Assembly (NCBI GenBank): GCA_034437075.1
Contig: DAOTVD010000368.1
Location: 1 to 13,407 of the forward strand
Source: DAOTVD01 sp034437075
GTDB lineage: Bacteria; Chloroflexota; Anaerolineae; Aggregatilineales; J027
Length of the DNA stretch: 13,407 bases
Reading direction: 5' to 3'
In this document: positions 1 through 7,236 of the stretch, piece by piece
Position numbering within the stretch: the first letter of the stretch is position 1
Layout of the letters: every line of letters starts with the position of its first letter
Made by a program: the position numbers and the translations under genes
Notes under the pieces: model-generated
What the model saw: only the letters and a program-made list of their open reading frames with translations
Database searches by the model: none
What the model was told of the DNA's origin: nothing

Positions 1-20
1 GCCGATAACGCGGCGCGCGC

Positions 21-48
21 TTGTGCACTTCGAAATGCGCGGTACAAT
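21..48 (+). promoter_or_regulatory. Putative sigma70-type promoter of the phosphohexomutase gene
   Basis: A TTGTGC -35-like box lies at 21-26 and a TACAAT -10-like box at 43-48, with a 16-nt spacer. The -10 matches the TATAAT consensus at five of six positions and the -35 at three of six. The predicted start near 55 leaves a leader of about 28 nt that contains the GAGGAA ribosome site at 69-74. Read by eye only. Confidence 0.4.
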
Positions 49-83
49 AGCGCGCGGTTTAGATCAACGAGGAATAAAATACA

Positions 84-1517
84 ATGGCGATCAAGTTTGG
101 CACAGACGGGTGGCGCGCCATCATCGCCCAAGATTTCACTTTCGAGAACGTTAAGCGTGTCGCCCAAGCTACGGCGGATTACGTCAACGCTAATATGCGC
201 AATGGCCGCCCCTCGGTGGTTGTGGGTTTCGACACTCGCTTTTTATCCGACCGTTTCGCGCAGACAACCGCTAGCGTCCTGGCGGCCAATGATATTCAAG
301 TGTGGCTCACACGCGCGGACTCGCCGACGCCAGCGGTCAGTTATAACGTGGTGGCCAAAGAGGCCGACGCGGGGGTGATGATTACCGCCAGCCACAATCC
401 GCCGCGCTACAATGGTTTTAAGCTCAAAAGCCGCGACGGGGCCGCTGCGTCCCCGGCGGCGTGCGCCGAGGTAGAAAAATACCTGGAAAGCTGGCTGGCC
501 TCTGGCAAAGCGCCGCGCGAGATGCCCTACGAACAAGCCTTGCGCGAAGAACGCATCATCCGGTTTGACCCCGCTTGGACGTACTTCGAGCATCTGCAAA
601 ATCTGCTGGACTTAGACATGATCTCGCGTAGCGAAGCGCTGGTCATCGCAGACCCGATGTTTGGCAGCGGGCGCGGGATTTTGCAAGCCATGCTCGCGCG
701 CACACGCATTAATCTCATCGAAATTCGAGGCTATATGAATCCCGGCTTTCAGGGTATTCATCCGGAGCCCATCGCCAAATACTTGGATATGCTGATGGCG
801 ACCATCAAGCGCGAACATGCCGACATCGGCCTGGCCACAGATGGCGATGCTGACCGTATCGGCGCGGTGGACCGCAATGGCGAATTTGTTGACCCGCATA
901 TGATTATGGCGCTGGCGCTGCGCTATTTTGTCGAGAAACGGGGTTTGCGCGGCGATGTGGTGAAGACCGTCTCCACGACGGCCATGTTAAATCGCATCGC
1001 GAAAGCGCACGGGCTAGAAATTCTAGAAACGCCTGTCGGTTTTAACCATGTGGCCGATTGGATGCTCAAGAATAACGTGCTTATCGGTGGCGAGGAAAGC
1101 GGCGGTATCTCTGTAAAGGGGCATATCCCCGAAGGCGATGGTATCTTGATGGGGTTGGTCTTGCTCGAAGTGCTTGGGGCGTACGATGCGCCGCTGCACG
1201 AGATCATCGCGGATGTGCAAGCGGCTTATGGCCCGACGGTGTATCGGCGGGATGACCTGCGCCTGGCCGTGCAAATCCCCAAGGCCGCTATGGTGAAGCG
1301 CCTGGCCGATTGCGCGCCGGGGCAAATGGGCGGCCAGCAGGTGAAAGATGTGCAGACCACGGATGGTATCAAATTTATCTTGGCGGATGAAAGCTGGTTG
1401 TTGATTCGCCCGAGCGGCACCGAGCCTGTCTTGCGCGTGTACGCCGAGGCCACGAGTGAGGCGATGGTGAAAGACCTGTTGCAAGTGGGGCGTCAGCTGG
1501 CGGCCCAGGTGGAATGA
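84..1517 (+). CDS. Phosphoglucomutase/phosphomannomutase family protein (alpha-D-phosphohexomutase)
   Basis: This 477-aa cytoplasmic enzyme should interconvert hexose 6-phosphate and hexose 1-phosphate, feeding nucleotide-sugar and envelope polysaccharide synthesis. All four signatures of the alpha-D-phosphohexomutase family are visible. The phosphoserine loop TASHNP is at 101-106 with Ser103 as the phosphorylated residue. The metal loop DGDADR is at 253-258. The sugar-selecting loop GGEESGG is at 335-341, and the C-terminal phosphate loop RPSGTEP is at 442-448. The length is normal for a four-domain mutase, and nothing is truncated. The ATG has GAGGAA at 69-74, nine nt upstream. The GEESGG loop does not separate glucose from mannose substrates, so the exact sugar is left open. 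Phosphoglucosamine mutase is less likely by motif context. The next gene begins about 70 nt downstream on the same strand. Confidence 0.95.
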   Translation: MAIKFGTDGWRAIIAQDFTFENVKRVAQATADYVNANMRNGRPSVVVGFDTRFLSDRFAQTTASVLAANDIQVWLTRADSPTPAVSYNVVAKEADAGVMITASHNPPRYNGFKLKSRDGAAASPAACAEVEKYLESWLASGKAPREMPYEQALREERIIRFDPAWTYFEHLQNLLDLDMISRSEALVIADPMFGSGRGILQAMLARTRINLIEIRGYMNPGFQGIHPEPIAKYLDMLMATIKREHADIGLATDGDADRIGAVDRNGEFVDPHMIMALALRYFVEKRGLRGDVVKTVSTTAMLNRIAKAHGLEILETPVGFNHVADWMLKNNVLIGGEESGGISVKGHIPEGDGILMGLVLLEVLGAYDAPLHEIIADVQAAYGPTVYRRDDLRLAVQIPKAAMVKRLADCAPGQMGGQQVKDVQTTDGIKFILADESWLLIRPSGTEPVLRVYAEATSEAMVKDLLQVGRQLAAQVE

Positions 1518-1527
1518 GCGCCGGGGC

Positions 1528-1556
1528 TGCACAAGCGCCCTGGGGAATGTTACAGT
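1528..1556 (+). promoter_or_regulatory. Putative extended -10 promoter of the small-protein/aminotransferase gene group
   Basis: TACAGT at 1551-1556 is preceded by TG at 1548-1549 and one base, giving an extended -10 form. TGCACA at 1528-1533 is a plausible -35 with a 17-nt spacer. It sits in the short gap after the phosphohexomutase gene and would let the downstream genes be transcribed on their own. No terminator was seen in that gap, so readthrough from the mutase is also possible. Confidence 0.35.
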
Positions 1557-1592
1557 AGAGCAAAGCGTCGTCTGACACAAGGAATGCGTGCC

Positions 1593-1850
1593 GTGCTAGC
1601 TGATATGCGCATTAACCCAGCCTGGAATCGTTGTCGTATTCATTCGGAGAATTTGGCCGGCGAAAAAGAAGATGTGGTCGTCGAATTTTTTATTGATGAC
1701 CACTTACAGACGCTCACCGGCGGCGAAATGTCGTTCGATGATCTCGAAGCCTTCGAAAAAAGGCTGCTTGATGATGGGTGGATTAAGCGTAACGATTATC
1801 ACTATGTTGATAGTTGGTCGGCGACCTATCGGCGCGTTGTAACCGAGTAA
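1593..1850 (+). CDS. Small hypothetical protein (85-88 aa)
   Basis: I do not recognise this family. The product is a small soluble alpha/beta-looking protein with no signal peptide, membrane segment or Cys pair. An Asp/Glu-rich centre is followed by a helix-like stretch (SFDDLEAFEKRLLDDGW) and an aromatic C-terminal part with several Tyr and Trp residues. The start is uncertain. An ATG at 1584 directly abuts AAGGA (1579-1583), which is too close for a ribosome site. An in-frame GTG at 1593 lies nine nt after the same AAGGA and is preferred here. An ATG at 1605 is a further option. The stop is 21 nt before the aminotransferase ATG, so the two are probably co-transcribed. It could be an accessory to that enzyme, but nothing in the sequence shows it. 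Confidence 0.65.
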   Translation: MLADMRINPAWNRCRIHSENLAGEKEDVVVEFFIDDHLQTLTGGEMSFDDLEAFEKRLLDDGWIKRNDYHYVDSWSATYRRVVTE

Positions 1851-1871
1851 ACGAACCCACGAGGATAGACC

Positions 1872-3161
1872 ATGGCTCAGCACACCTTTACCCAATCCGA
1901 TGCCCTATGGCAACGCGCGCAGGGGTTGATCCCCGCCGGAACGCAAACGCTCAGCAAAGGCCCTACCCAATTTGTGCAAGGCGTAACGCCCAAGTATATC
2001 CAGCGTGGGCAGGGTAGCCATGTGTGGGATGTAGATGGTAACGAATACATTGACTATCCCATGGGCCTGGGGCCGATCATCCTGGGCCATGCCTACCCAG
2101 AAGTTAACGAGGCTGTGATCCGGCAATTGGCCGATGGCTCGACATTTACGCATATGCATCCGCTGGAAGTCGAAGTCGCGGAAGCCTTGCGCGTGCACAT
2201 CCCGCATGTGGAGATGGTGCGCTATGGCAAAAACGGCTCGGATGCGACGACGGGCGCCGTCCGTGCGGCACGGGCCTACACCGGGCGCAGTCGCATTGCA
2301 CATTGTGGCTACCATAGCTGGCACGATTGGTATGTGGCGGGCACGACGCGCAATTATGGCGTGCCGGATTGGAACACCGAACAAATTTTGAAATTCACCT
2401 ATAACGACCTGGATTCGCTGCATCGGCTCTTTCGCGAATATCCAGACGAAATCGCCCTGGTCATCATGGAGCCTGTGGTCTTCGAAGCGCCGCAAGATGA
2501 CTTTTTGCACCAGGCACAAGCTCTGGCGCACCAGCATGGCGCGGTATTTTGCCTGGATGAGATCATCACGGGTTTTCGGTGGGGCTTGGGTGGTGCGAGC
2601 GTCTACTACGACATTCAGCCTGACCTGGCGACCTATGGCAAGGGGTTGTCTAACGGGTTTCCGCTCTCGGTGGTGGCAGGTAAAGCCGAGTATATGCGCG
2701 TTTTCGATGAGATTTTCATGTCCGGCACCTATGGCGGCGAGGTTATTTCTTTGGCGGCCACGCAGGCCACTTTGCAGGTTATGCAACGCGAACCCGTGCA
2801 CGCGCAGCTGTGGCAAACTGGCGAACAGTTACAGGCGGGCTATAATGCCATGGTTGATGAGATGGGCCTGGGTGATTATACGCGCTGTATCGGGTTTGGC
2901 CCGCGTACGTTTATTCAATTCCATGCGCCGGATAACGCTATCCCGATGCTGCATCTCAAAAGCCTTTTTCAGCAAGAGGTGGTCAAGCGCGGTATTCTGT
3001 TTAATGGAAATCACCTAGTCACCTATTCACATAGCCCTGCGGATGTGGAACAAACCCTGGCGGCCTATCAAAATGCCCTAAGCGTGTTGGCACGGGCGCT
3101 AGATAGTGCCCGCCCGTTGGTTGAATTCCTTGACGGCCCCCCCATACAACCGATATTCTAA
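1872..3161 (+). CDS. Class-III PLP-dependent aminotransferase, glutamate-1-semialdehyde aminomutase-like
   Basis: This 429-aa cytoplasmic enzyme has the fold-type I class-III aminotransferase layout. The phosphate-binding segment NGSDATTGAVRAAR is at 121-134. An aromatic/His stacking segment GYHSWHDW lies at 146-153. The PLP ring-nitrogen aspartate is in CLDEIITGFR (Asp229). The Schiff-base lysine is in YGKGLSNGFP (Lys257), and SGTYGGE is at 284-290. The N-terminal region resembles glutamate-1-semialdehyde 2,1-aminomutase (HemL), so automatic tools may call it hemL. However, the lysine lies in GKGLSNG, not the GKIIGGG form typical of HemL. I therefore infer an aminotransferase or aminomutase acting on another substrate. 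GAGGA at 1861-1865 is six nt before the ATG. A DJ-1/PfpI gene follows after 40 nt, and no tetrapyrrole gene is nearby. Confidence 0.88.
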   Translation: MAQHTFTQSDALWQRAQGLIPAGTQTLSKGPTQFVQGVTPKYIQRGQGSHVWDVDGNEYIDYPMGLGPIILGHAYPEVNEAVIRQLADGSTFTHMHPLEVEVAEALRVHIPHVEMVRYGKNGSDATTGAVRAARAYTGRSRIAHCGYHSWHDWYVAGTTRNYGVPDWNTEQILKFTYNDLDSLHRLFREYPDEIALVIMEPVVFEAPQDDFLHQAQALAHQHGAVFCLDEIITGFRWGLGGASVYYDIQPDLATYGKGLSNGFPLSVVAGKAEYMRVFDEIFMSGTYGGEVISLAATQATLQVMQREPVHAQLWQTGEQLQAGYNAMVDEMGLGDYTRCIGFGPRTFIQFHAPDNAIPMLHLKSLFQQEVVKRGILFNGNHLVTYSHSPADVEQTLAAYQNALSVLARALDSARPLVEFLDGPPIQPIF

Positions 3162-3201
3162 TGAGCAGCTAACCGCCCTTTAACCATGGGAGCATGATCG
3201 T

Positions 3202-3867
3202 ATGACGGATGAACAGGCCCAAACGCCACCCCAGAACGGCGACGATACGGTGGAAGATGTCGATATGCAGCGCCAACGCAACGTGGGGGTGCTGATGTTC
3301 GATGATGTGGAAGTCCTAGATTTTGCTGGCCCTTTCGAAGTGTTTCATGTCACGGGCGAGCTAAATGACCCTTCGCCTTTCAATGTCTTTACTATTGGGG
3401 TCGAAGAATACCCGATTGAGACACGCGGTAAGCTCTCAGTCACCCCAGATTGGAGCCTCGAAACGACGCCGCCCGTCGATATTTTGTTGGTGCCGGGCGG
3501 GCGAGGAACTCGGGCGTTGCTCGATAATGATGTGCTGTTGGATTGGCTGCGCGATATGGCCGAGCAGGTCGAACTGTTGTTGTCTGTGTGCACGGGGTCG
3601 CTATTGTTGGGTAAGGCGGGCTTGCTCAATGGCATCGAAGCGACCACGCATCATGGCGCTTATGAAGAACTGCGCAAGGTGGCCCCCAAAGCCGTTGTTA
3701 AAGAGAATTTGCGCTATATTGACAGCGGCAAAATTATCACCTCGGGCGGTATTTCCGCCGGGATCGATATGGCGTTGTATGTTGTTCAGCGCTTGCATGA
3801 TGATGCCATGGTGCAAAAAACGAGCGACTATATGGAATATACCTGGAACCCGGCCCCCGAACGGTAA
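3202..3867 (+). CDS. DJ-1/PfpI family protein, isocyanide hydratase-like
   Basis: This 221-aa protein belongs to the DJ-1/PfpI glutamine-amidotransferase-like superfamily. The nucleophile elbow is SVCTGSLLLG, with Cys130 followed by Thr131. The N-terminal VLDFAGPFEVF carries Asp40 and Glu46. The later ATTHHGAYEEL and SGGISAGIDMALYV segments match the pattern I recall for isocyanide (isonitrile) hydratases, in which the equivalent Cys, Thr and Asp are catalytic. That supports hydratase-like chemistry but does not fix the substrate. An acidic extension of about 25 residues precedes the fold. The start is backed by GGGAG at 3188-3192, nine nt upstream; an internal Met22 is possible. No DNA-binding HTH domain follows, so it is not an AraC/GATase regulator. 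It lies between an aminotransferase and a methyltransferase. Confidence 0.87.
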   Translation: MTDEQAQTPPQNGDDTVEDVDMQRQRNVGVLMFDDVEVLDFAGPFEVFHVTGELNDPSPFNVFTIGVEEYPIETRGKLSVTPDWSLETTPPVDILLVPGGRGTRALLDNDVLLDWLRDMAEQVELLLSVCTGSLLLGKAGLLNGIEATTHHGAYEELRKVAPKAVVKENLRYIDSGKIITSGGISAGIDMALYVVQRLHDDAMVQKTSDYMEYTWNPAPER

Positions 3868-3879
3868 GTTGCATATCCG

Positions 3880-4425
3880 ATGGAACATGAAGATCATGTA
3901 CGGTTTCTGCAAGATGTGGTCAAGCCCTCTAAAGATGCGTTGTGGGCGGATGTTGGTTGCGGGGAAGGTGCCTTTACATTGGCCTTGGCCGACTGTCTGT
4001 ATGGCCATGGCACCATCCATGCCTTAGATCAAAACATTGATGCCCTGGAAACGCTGTGGGATGCCATGCAGGCGCAGTTTCCTAACATCCTGCTGAAGGC
4101 ACATGAAGCAGATTTCAATCGCCCCATGCCATTCCCAAGGGAGTTGCAGGAGCTGGTGATAGACAATGACTTGCATGTCGTGCCCTACGAACGGCAAATC
4201 TTTGTGCTAATCAACCTCATCCGGCATGTGCGGGTGGGTGGTGCGGTGATTCTGGTGGAATACAATAGCGCATGGGGGAATAAAGCTGTGCCCTATCCGA
4301 TTAGTATGGCACGTTGGGCGACTCTGGCCGCCCAGATTTTCGCCTCCGAACCGACGACCCTATGGCAATATAATAGCCGTTTTATGGGCGAAATCTATAG
4401 CTCGGTAATCTATCGGGAGCTTTAA
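3880..4425 (+). CDS. Class I SAM-dependent methyltransferase (small, unassigned substrate)
   Basis: This 181-aa soluble protein has a Rossmann methyltransferase core. Motif I is ADVGCGEGAF at 23-32, which binds the SAM methionine side. The acidic end of beta-2 is HALDQN with Asp50, expected to bind the ribose hydroxyls. ADF with Asp78 probably contacts adenine, and NDLHVVP near 96-102 occupies the motif IV/post-I region. VGGAVILVEYN at 119-129 is the usual turn before beta-5. The substrate is unknown. A small molecule is as likely as a macromolecule, since no RNA- or DNA-binding domain is present. The ATG is 12 nt after the DJ-1 gene with no strong ribosome site, which suggests translational dependence on that gene. 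Its stop codon overlaps the tlyA stop on the other strand. Confidence 0.85.
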   Translation: MEHEDHVRFLQDVVKPSKDALWADVGCGEGAFTLALADCLYGHGTIHALDQNIDALETLWDAMQAQFPNILLKAHEADFNRPMPFPRELQELVIDNDLHVVPYERQIFVLINLIRHVRVGGAVILVEYNSAWGNKAVPYPISMARWATLAAQIFASEPTTLWQYNSRFMGEIYSSVIYREL

Positions 4426-5207
4426 TGCTGTGTCGCCTGTGCGAGCCACTCCGCGAGTGGGCGGGGGTCTGCGGCGGGGGACATGCGCAGCCACGCGAGA
4501 TATTCAAGGTTACCCTTTGGGCCGGGCAGCGGGCTTGGGATGAGCCCATGCAGATGAAAGCCCCTTTCGCTTGCGAAGCCGAGCACATCCCCCAAAACGC
4601 GCCTATGCACCGCGACATCCTTTATGACCCCGCCTTTGCCGACATCCTGCTTGCCCGCCTCGAATTGGGGTTTCACCAAGGCCACAATGGCGGCATCCGG
4701 CGTTAACCAGCGCTCTACAGCCGGCAACAAAAGCCGCAATGAAATGAACGAGGCATCGATGCTGACGAAGCTGACGGCTTCCGGCAATGTATCGACATAG
4801 CGCGCGTTGGTGCGTTCCATCACCACGACGCGCGGATCATTGCGCAGGCGCGGCAAGAGCAAGCCGTATCCGACATCTAGCGCATACACGCGCGCGGCAT
4901 CCGCTTGCAGCAGCACATCCGTAAAGCCGCCCGTGCTAGCGCCGACGTCCGCGCAGACTTGCCCGGCTACATCCAGCGGAAACGCCGCAAAGGCTCCGGC
5001 GAGTTTTTCGCCGCCTCGGCTGGCATAGCGCGGGGCGGCATCCACGCTGATGGTGGCCGCGCGGGCGATCTTCATGCCGGGTTTATCCGAGATTTGGCCA
5101 TCCACGCGCACTTCACCCGCGCGGATGTAGCGTTGTGCCATCTCTCGGCTAGGGGCTAGGCCGCGTTGATGCACGAGCACGTCCAGGCGTTCTTTGTCTG
5201 CCCCCAT
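4422..5207 (-). CDS. tlyA: TlyA family rRNA (cytidine-2'-O)-methyltransferase
   Basis: The 261-aa product joins an N-terminal S4 RNA-binding domain (about residues 7-37, RLDVLVHQRG to GEVRVDG) to an FtsJ-type methyltransferase. YASRGGEKL is at 61-69 and the SAM loop DVGASTGGFTDVLL at 87-100. The K-D-K-E catalytic tetrad reads as Lys68, Asp151 (SIDASFISL), Lys179 (LVKPQFEAGK) and Glu235 (GNLEYL). In mycobacteria TlyA methylates C1409 of 16S and C1920 of 23S rRNA; shorter type I enzymes modify only 23S rRNA. This protein keeps a C-terminal tail of about 19 residues after the last beta strand, which would fit the dual-specificity type, but that is inferred. The family is also called hemolysin A. 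The ATG lies 3 nt after the kinase stop, with AGGAG at 5220-5224 inside the kinase gene. Confidence 0.94.
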   Translation of the reverse strand: MGADKERLDVLVHQRGLAPSREMAQRYIRAGEVRVDGQISDKPGMKIARAATISVDAAPRYASRGGEKLAGAFAAFPLDVAGQVCADVGASTGGFTDVLLQADAARVYALDVGYGLLLPRLRNDPRVVVMERTNARYVDTLPEAVSFVSIDASFISLRLLLPAVERWLTPDAAIVALVKPQFEAGKQDVGKGGVIKDVAVHRRVLGDVLGFASERGFHLHGLIPSPLPGPKGNLEYLAWLRMSPAADPRPLAEWLAQATQH

Positions 5208-5210
5208 GCC

Positions 5211-7163
5211 TTATTCGATCTCCTGAAGTACCACATTATCAAATTCGGCATAGGCGCGGTTGCTCGTTTGCGCGTCGCGGTCGATGCCAAAGCCGACCGT
5301 GCCGAAGATGCTGCCAAAGCTAGGGATTTCCGCTTGTAGCACATCATCCACATACAGTTGATAGCCGTTTTGGCGCACTTGCAAGCGGACGGTATGCTCG
5401 CGCCCATCCGTAAAGCGCACCGGGCCGCCCAGCAAACGGCCTGTGGCTAGGGTCTCGTGTCCGCTGCTGCTAGACCAGCGGATCAGACGCCATTGGCCAG
5501 TGGCGTCGATGTACAGCCGATTATATGGGTTGTAATTCTCATGGACGTTAAAGAGGACAGCCAGATTAAAGGTCGCGCCTGTGGTGCTGGCGTTGCTGAC
5601 ATCAAAACTGAACTCGTAAGGGCCGCGCATAATGGGCGCATCGTCGAAACCATAAAAGCCAGGCGCCACGACCCAGTATTCATAATCGCGGGTGGCGAAG
5701 TCGATCACGTAGCGCCCGTTTTGGATGCGCGAAATGAGGTCGGGCCGCTCGGTGATTTCCCATCCCCAGGCATTATTGCTGAAGTTGTCGCTGTCGATGA
5801 GGCGGATTTGGGTTACGGCCGTGGGCGAGGGTGGTATGGGGGTGGCGGTCACCACCACGGGGGTTTGTGTTGGGGGAATGGGGCTGGGTGTGGCGGTAAG
5901 CGTAGCGGTTGAGGTGTTGGTTGCCGTGGCAGTGGCGGTAATGGTCGGTGATGCGGTCGGGCTAGGTGTGGGTGTTAGGGTGTTTGTTGCGGTCGGGGAT
6001 GCGGTCGGGCTAGGTGTGGGTGTTAGGGTGTTTGTTGCGGTCGGGCTTGGGGTGTGGGTTGGGGTTTCAGTTGGGGCATCCGTAGCCGCCGCTGCGACCT
6101 CGGGCTCATCAGATCCTTCTTCTGGGTCGGCCCCGAAAATCCCGAACAACACCAGCCCGCTCCCCAAAAGCAGCAAACTAACGACCATGCCGATCAGCAC
6201 GCGCCCGCCTCGGCGGTTCTGGGTGGCTTGCGTATGCATACCACTCAGATTGGTGGCCTGGCGTGGGGCGGCTGGGGTTGCCTGGCTGCGTTGGGTATCC
6301 GGCGGCACGAATTGTGTCTTAAAGGTGCCACTTTGCCCTTGGATGGCCTTTTCCAGCGCATCTAAAAATATCTGGGCGGTGGGATAACGAGCGTTGATGT
6401 CCTTGGCCAGCACAGTCTCGATGACATGATTCACCTGGGCGGGTAAGCGACTCTGCAAGCGGCTGGGCGGCTCGGGATATTCGTTGAGGTGTTTGTGCAT
6501 CAGAGCATAGGGTGTTGGGGCTGTGAAGGGCAAGCGCCCGGTCAGCAGGTTGTACACCAGCACCCCCAGGGCATAAATGTCGGTGCGGGCGTCTACGGGC
6601 GCGGCTTGCCATTGCTCGGGGGCCATATACGCGGGGGTACCCATCACCATGCCCGTGCTGGTCAGGGATGCGCCGGCGTGTTCCACCAACTTCGCGATGC
6701 CAAAGTCGGCTAGGTAGGCATTGTGTTCGGCGTCGAAAAGGACATTACTGGCTTTTAAGTCGCGGTGAATGACGCCTTGTTTATGGGCATAATCGAGCGC
6801 GCTGGCAATTTGGCGCACGATGCGCAGCATGAGCGAACTATCGAGCGCCTCGCCACGCTGCATGAGGTCTTCTAGGCTGCCGCCGGGCATCAGGCGCATG
6901 ACGACATAGCTGATGTCATCTTGAATGCCATGGTCGTAGACGGGCAAAATATGCGGATGTTCCAACTGGGCGGCGATATGCACTTCGCGCTCGAAGCGTG
7001 CCGCATAATCCGGCGATTTGGCCAACGCCAGCGGTAGGACTTTAACGGCCACCTCGCGCCGCATGGATTGCTGTTGCGCGGCATAGACGCTGGCCATACC
7101 CCCGCTGCCGAGTAAACGCTCCAGCGTGTATGGCCCCAACTGGCGACCTGCCATAATGTCCAT
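5211..7163 (-). CDS. Transmembrane Ser/Thr protein kinase with Thr/Pro stalk and extracellular concanavalin-like domain
   Basis: This 650-aa protein starts with a complete Hanks-type kinase domain (about 11-275). The P-loop is GSGGMASVY (19-27), the ATP lysine is Lys41 in VAVK, and Glu60 is the probable helix-C partner. The catalytic loop HRDLKASN is at 133-140 with Asp135, DFG is at 153-155 and APE at 181-183. A Ser/Thr-rich activation loop (166-176) suits autophosphorylation. A single membrane helix lies at about 321-344. A low-complexity Thr/Pro/Ser/Ala stalk (about 361-450) is followed by a beta-rich domain of about 195 residues with YVDDVLQAEI and GTVGFGIDRD, resembling LamG/concanavalin-like folds. 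PASTA repeats are absent. The ATG has GAGGA six nt upstream (7170-7174). tlyA follows after 3 nt. Confidence 0.95.
   Translation of the reverse strand: MDIMAGRQLGPYTLERLLGSGGMASVYAAQQQSMRREVAVKVLPLALAKSPDYAARFEREVHIAAQLEHPHILPVYDHGIQDDISYVVMRLMPGGSLEDLMQRGEALDSSLMLRIVRQIASALDYAHKQGVIHRDLKASNVLFDAEHNAYLADFGIAKLVEHAGASLTSTGMVMGTPAYMAPEQWQAAPVDARTDIYALGVLVYNLLTGRLPFTAPTPYALMHKHLNEYPEPPSRLQSRLPAQVNHVIETVLAKDINARYPTAQIFLDALEKAIQGQSGTFKTQFVPPDTQRSQATPAAPRQATNLSGMHTQATQNRRGGRVLIGMVVSLLLLGSGLVLFGIFGADPEEGSDEPEVAAAATDAPTETPTHTPSPTATNTLTPTPSPTASPTATNTLTPTPSPTASPTITATATATNTSTATLTATPSPIPPTQTPVVVTATPIPPSPTAVTQIRLIDSDNFSNNAWGWEITERPDLISRIQNGRYVIDFATRDYEYWVVAPGFYGFDDAPIMRGPYEFSFDVSNASTTGATFNLAVLFNVHENYNPYNRLYIDATGQWRLIRWSSSSGHETLATGRLLGGPVRFTDGREHTVRLQVRQNGYQLYVDDVLQAEIPSFGSIFGTVGFGIDRDAQTSNRAYAEFDNVVLQEIE
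5950..6045 (-). repeat. Perfect 48-bp tandem duplication in the kinase stalk
   Basis: Two identical 48-bp units occupy 5950-5997 and 5998-6045. Each encodes 16 residues of the stalk, seen as a doubled PTATNTLTPTPSPTAS. The length is a multiple of three, so the frame is kept. The perfect identity suggests a recent slippage or recombination event; flanking stalk codons show more degenerate copies of the same Thr/Pro pattern. Confidence 0.9.
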
Positions 7164-7198
7164 GTCTGATCCTCGTTTCTTGGGCCGTCACTGGGTTG

Positions 7199-7227
7199 AT
7201 TATAACGGCGATAGACCCGTGCAGCTA
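7199..7227 (-). promoter_or_regulatory. Putative promoter of the kinase-tlyA unit
   Basis: A perfect TATAAT reads on the minus strand at 7204-7199. The predicted start near 7192 gives a leader of about 28 nt that contains the GAGGA ribosome site. No good -35 box is seen at the expected distance (around 7222-7227), so it may be weak or need an activator. It stands back to back with the promoter of the prenyltransferase gene. Confidence 0.45.
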
Positions 7228-7236
7228 TGATATAAT
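7228..7236 (+). promoter_or_regulatory. Extended -10 promoter of the prenyltransferase-mevalonate kinase unit
   Basis: TGATATAAT at 7228-7236 is a perfect TATAAT with the TGn extension, a form that can work without a -35 box. The region 7208-7217 offers no convincing -35. The predicted start near 7243 leaves a leader of about 22 nt that includes AGGAAG at 7252-7257. The -35 region overlaps that of the divergent kinase promoter. Confidence 0.6.

Noticed and set aside
1905..2816. Long open frame on the minus strand opposite the aminotransferase gene
   Set aside because: It is antisense to a gene with clear catalytic motifs, has no recognisable domain, and is explained by the codon bias of the real gene.
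4446..4460. Hairpin CCACTC-CGC-GAGTGG near the convergent gene ends
   Set aside because: No T-tract follows on either strand and it lies in the tlyA coding region, so terminator function is not supported.
5950..6045. Direct repeats as a possible CRISPR array
   Set aside because: The two units are directly adjacent with no spacers and lie in frame within the kinase gene.
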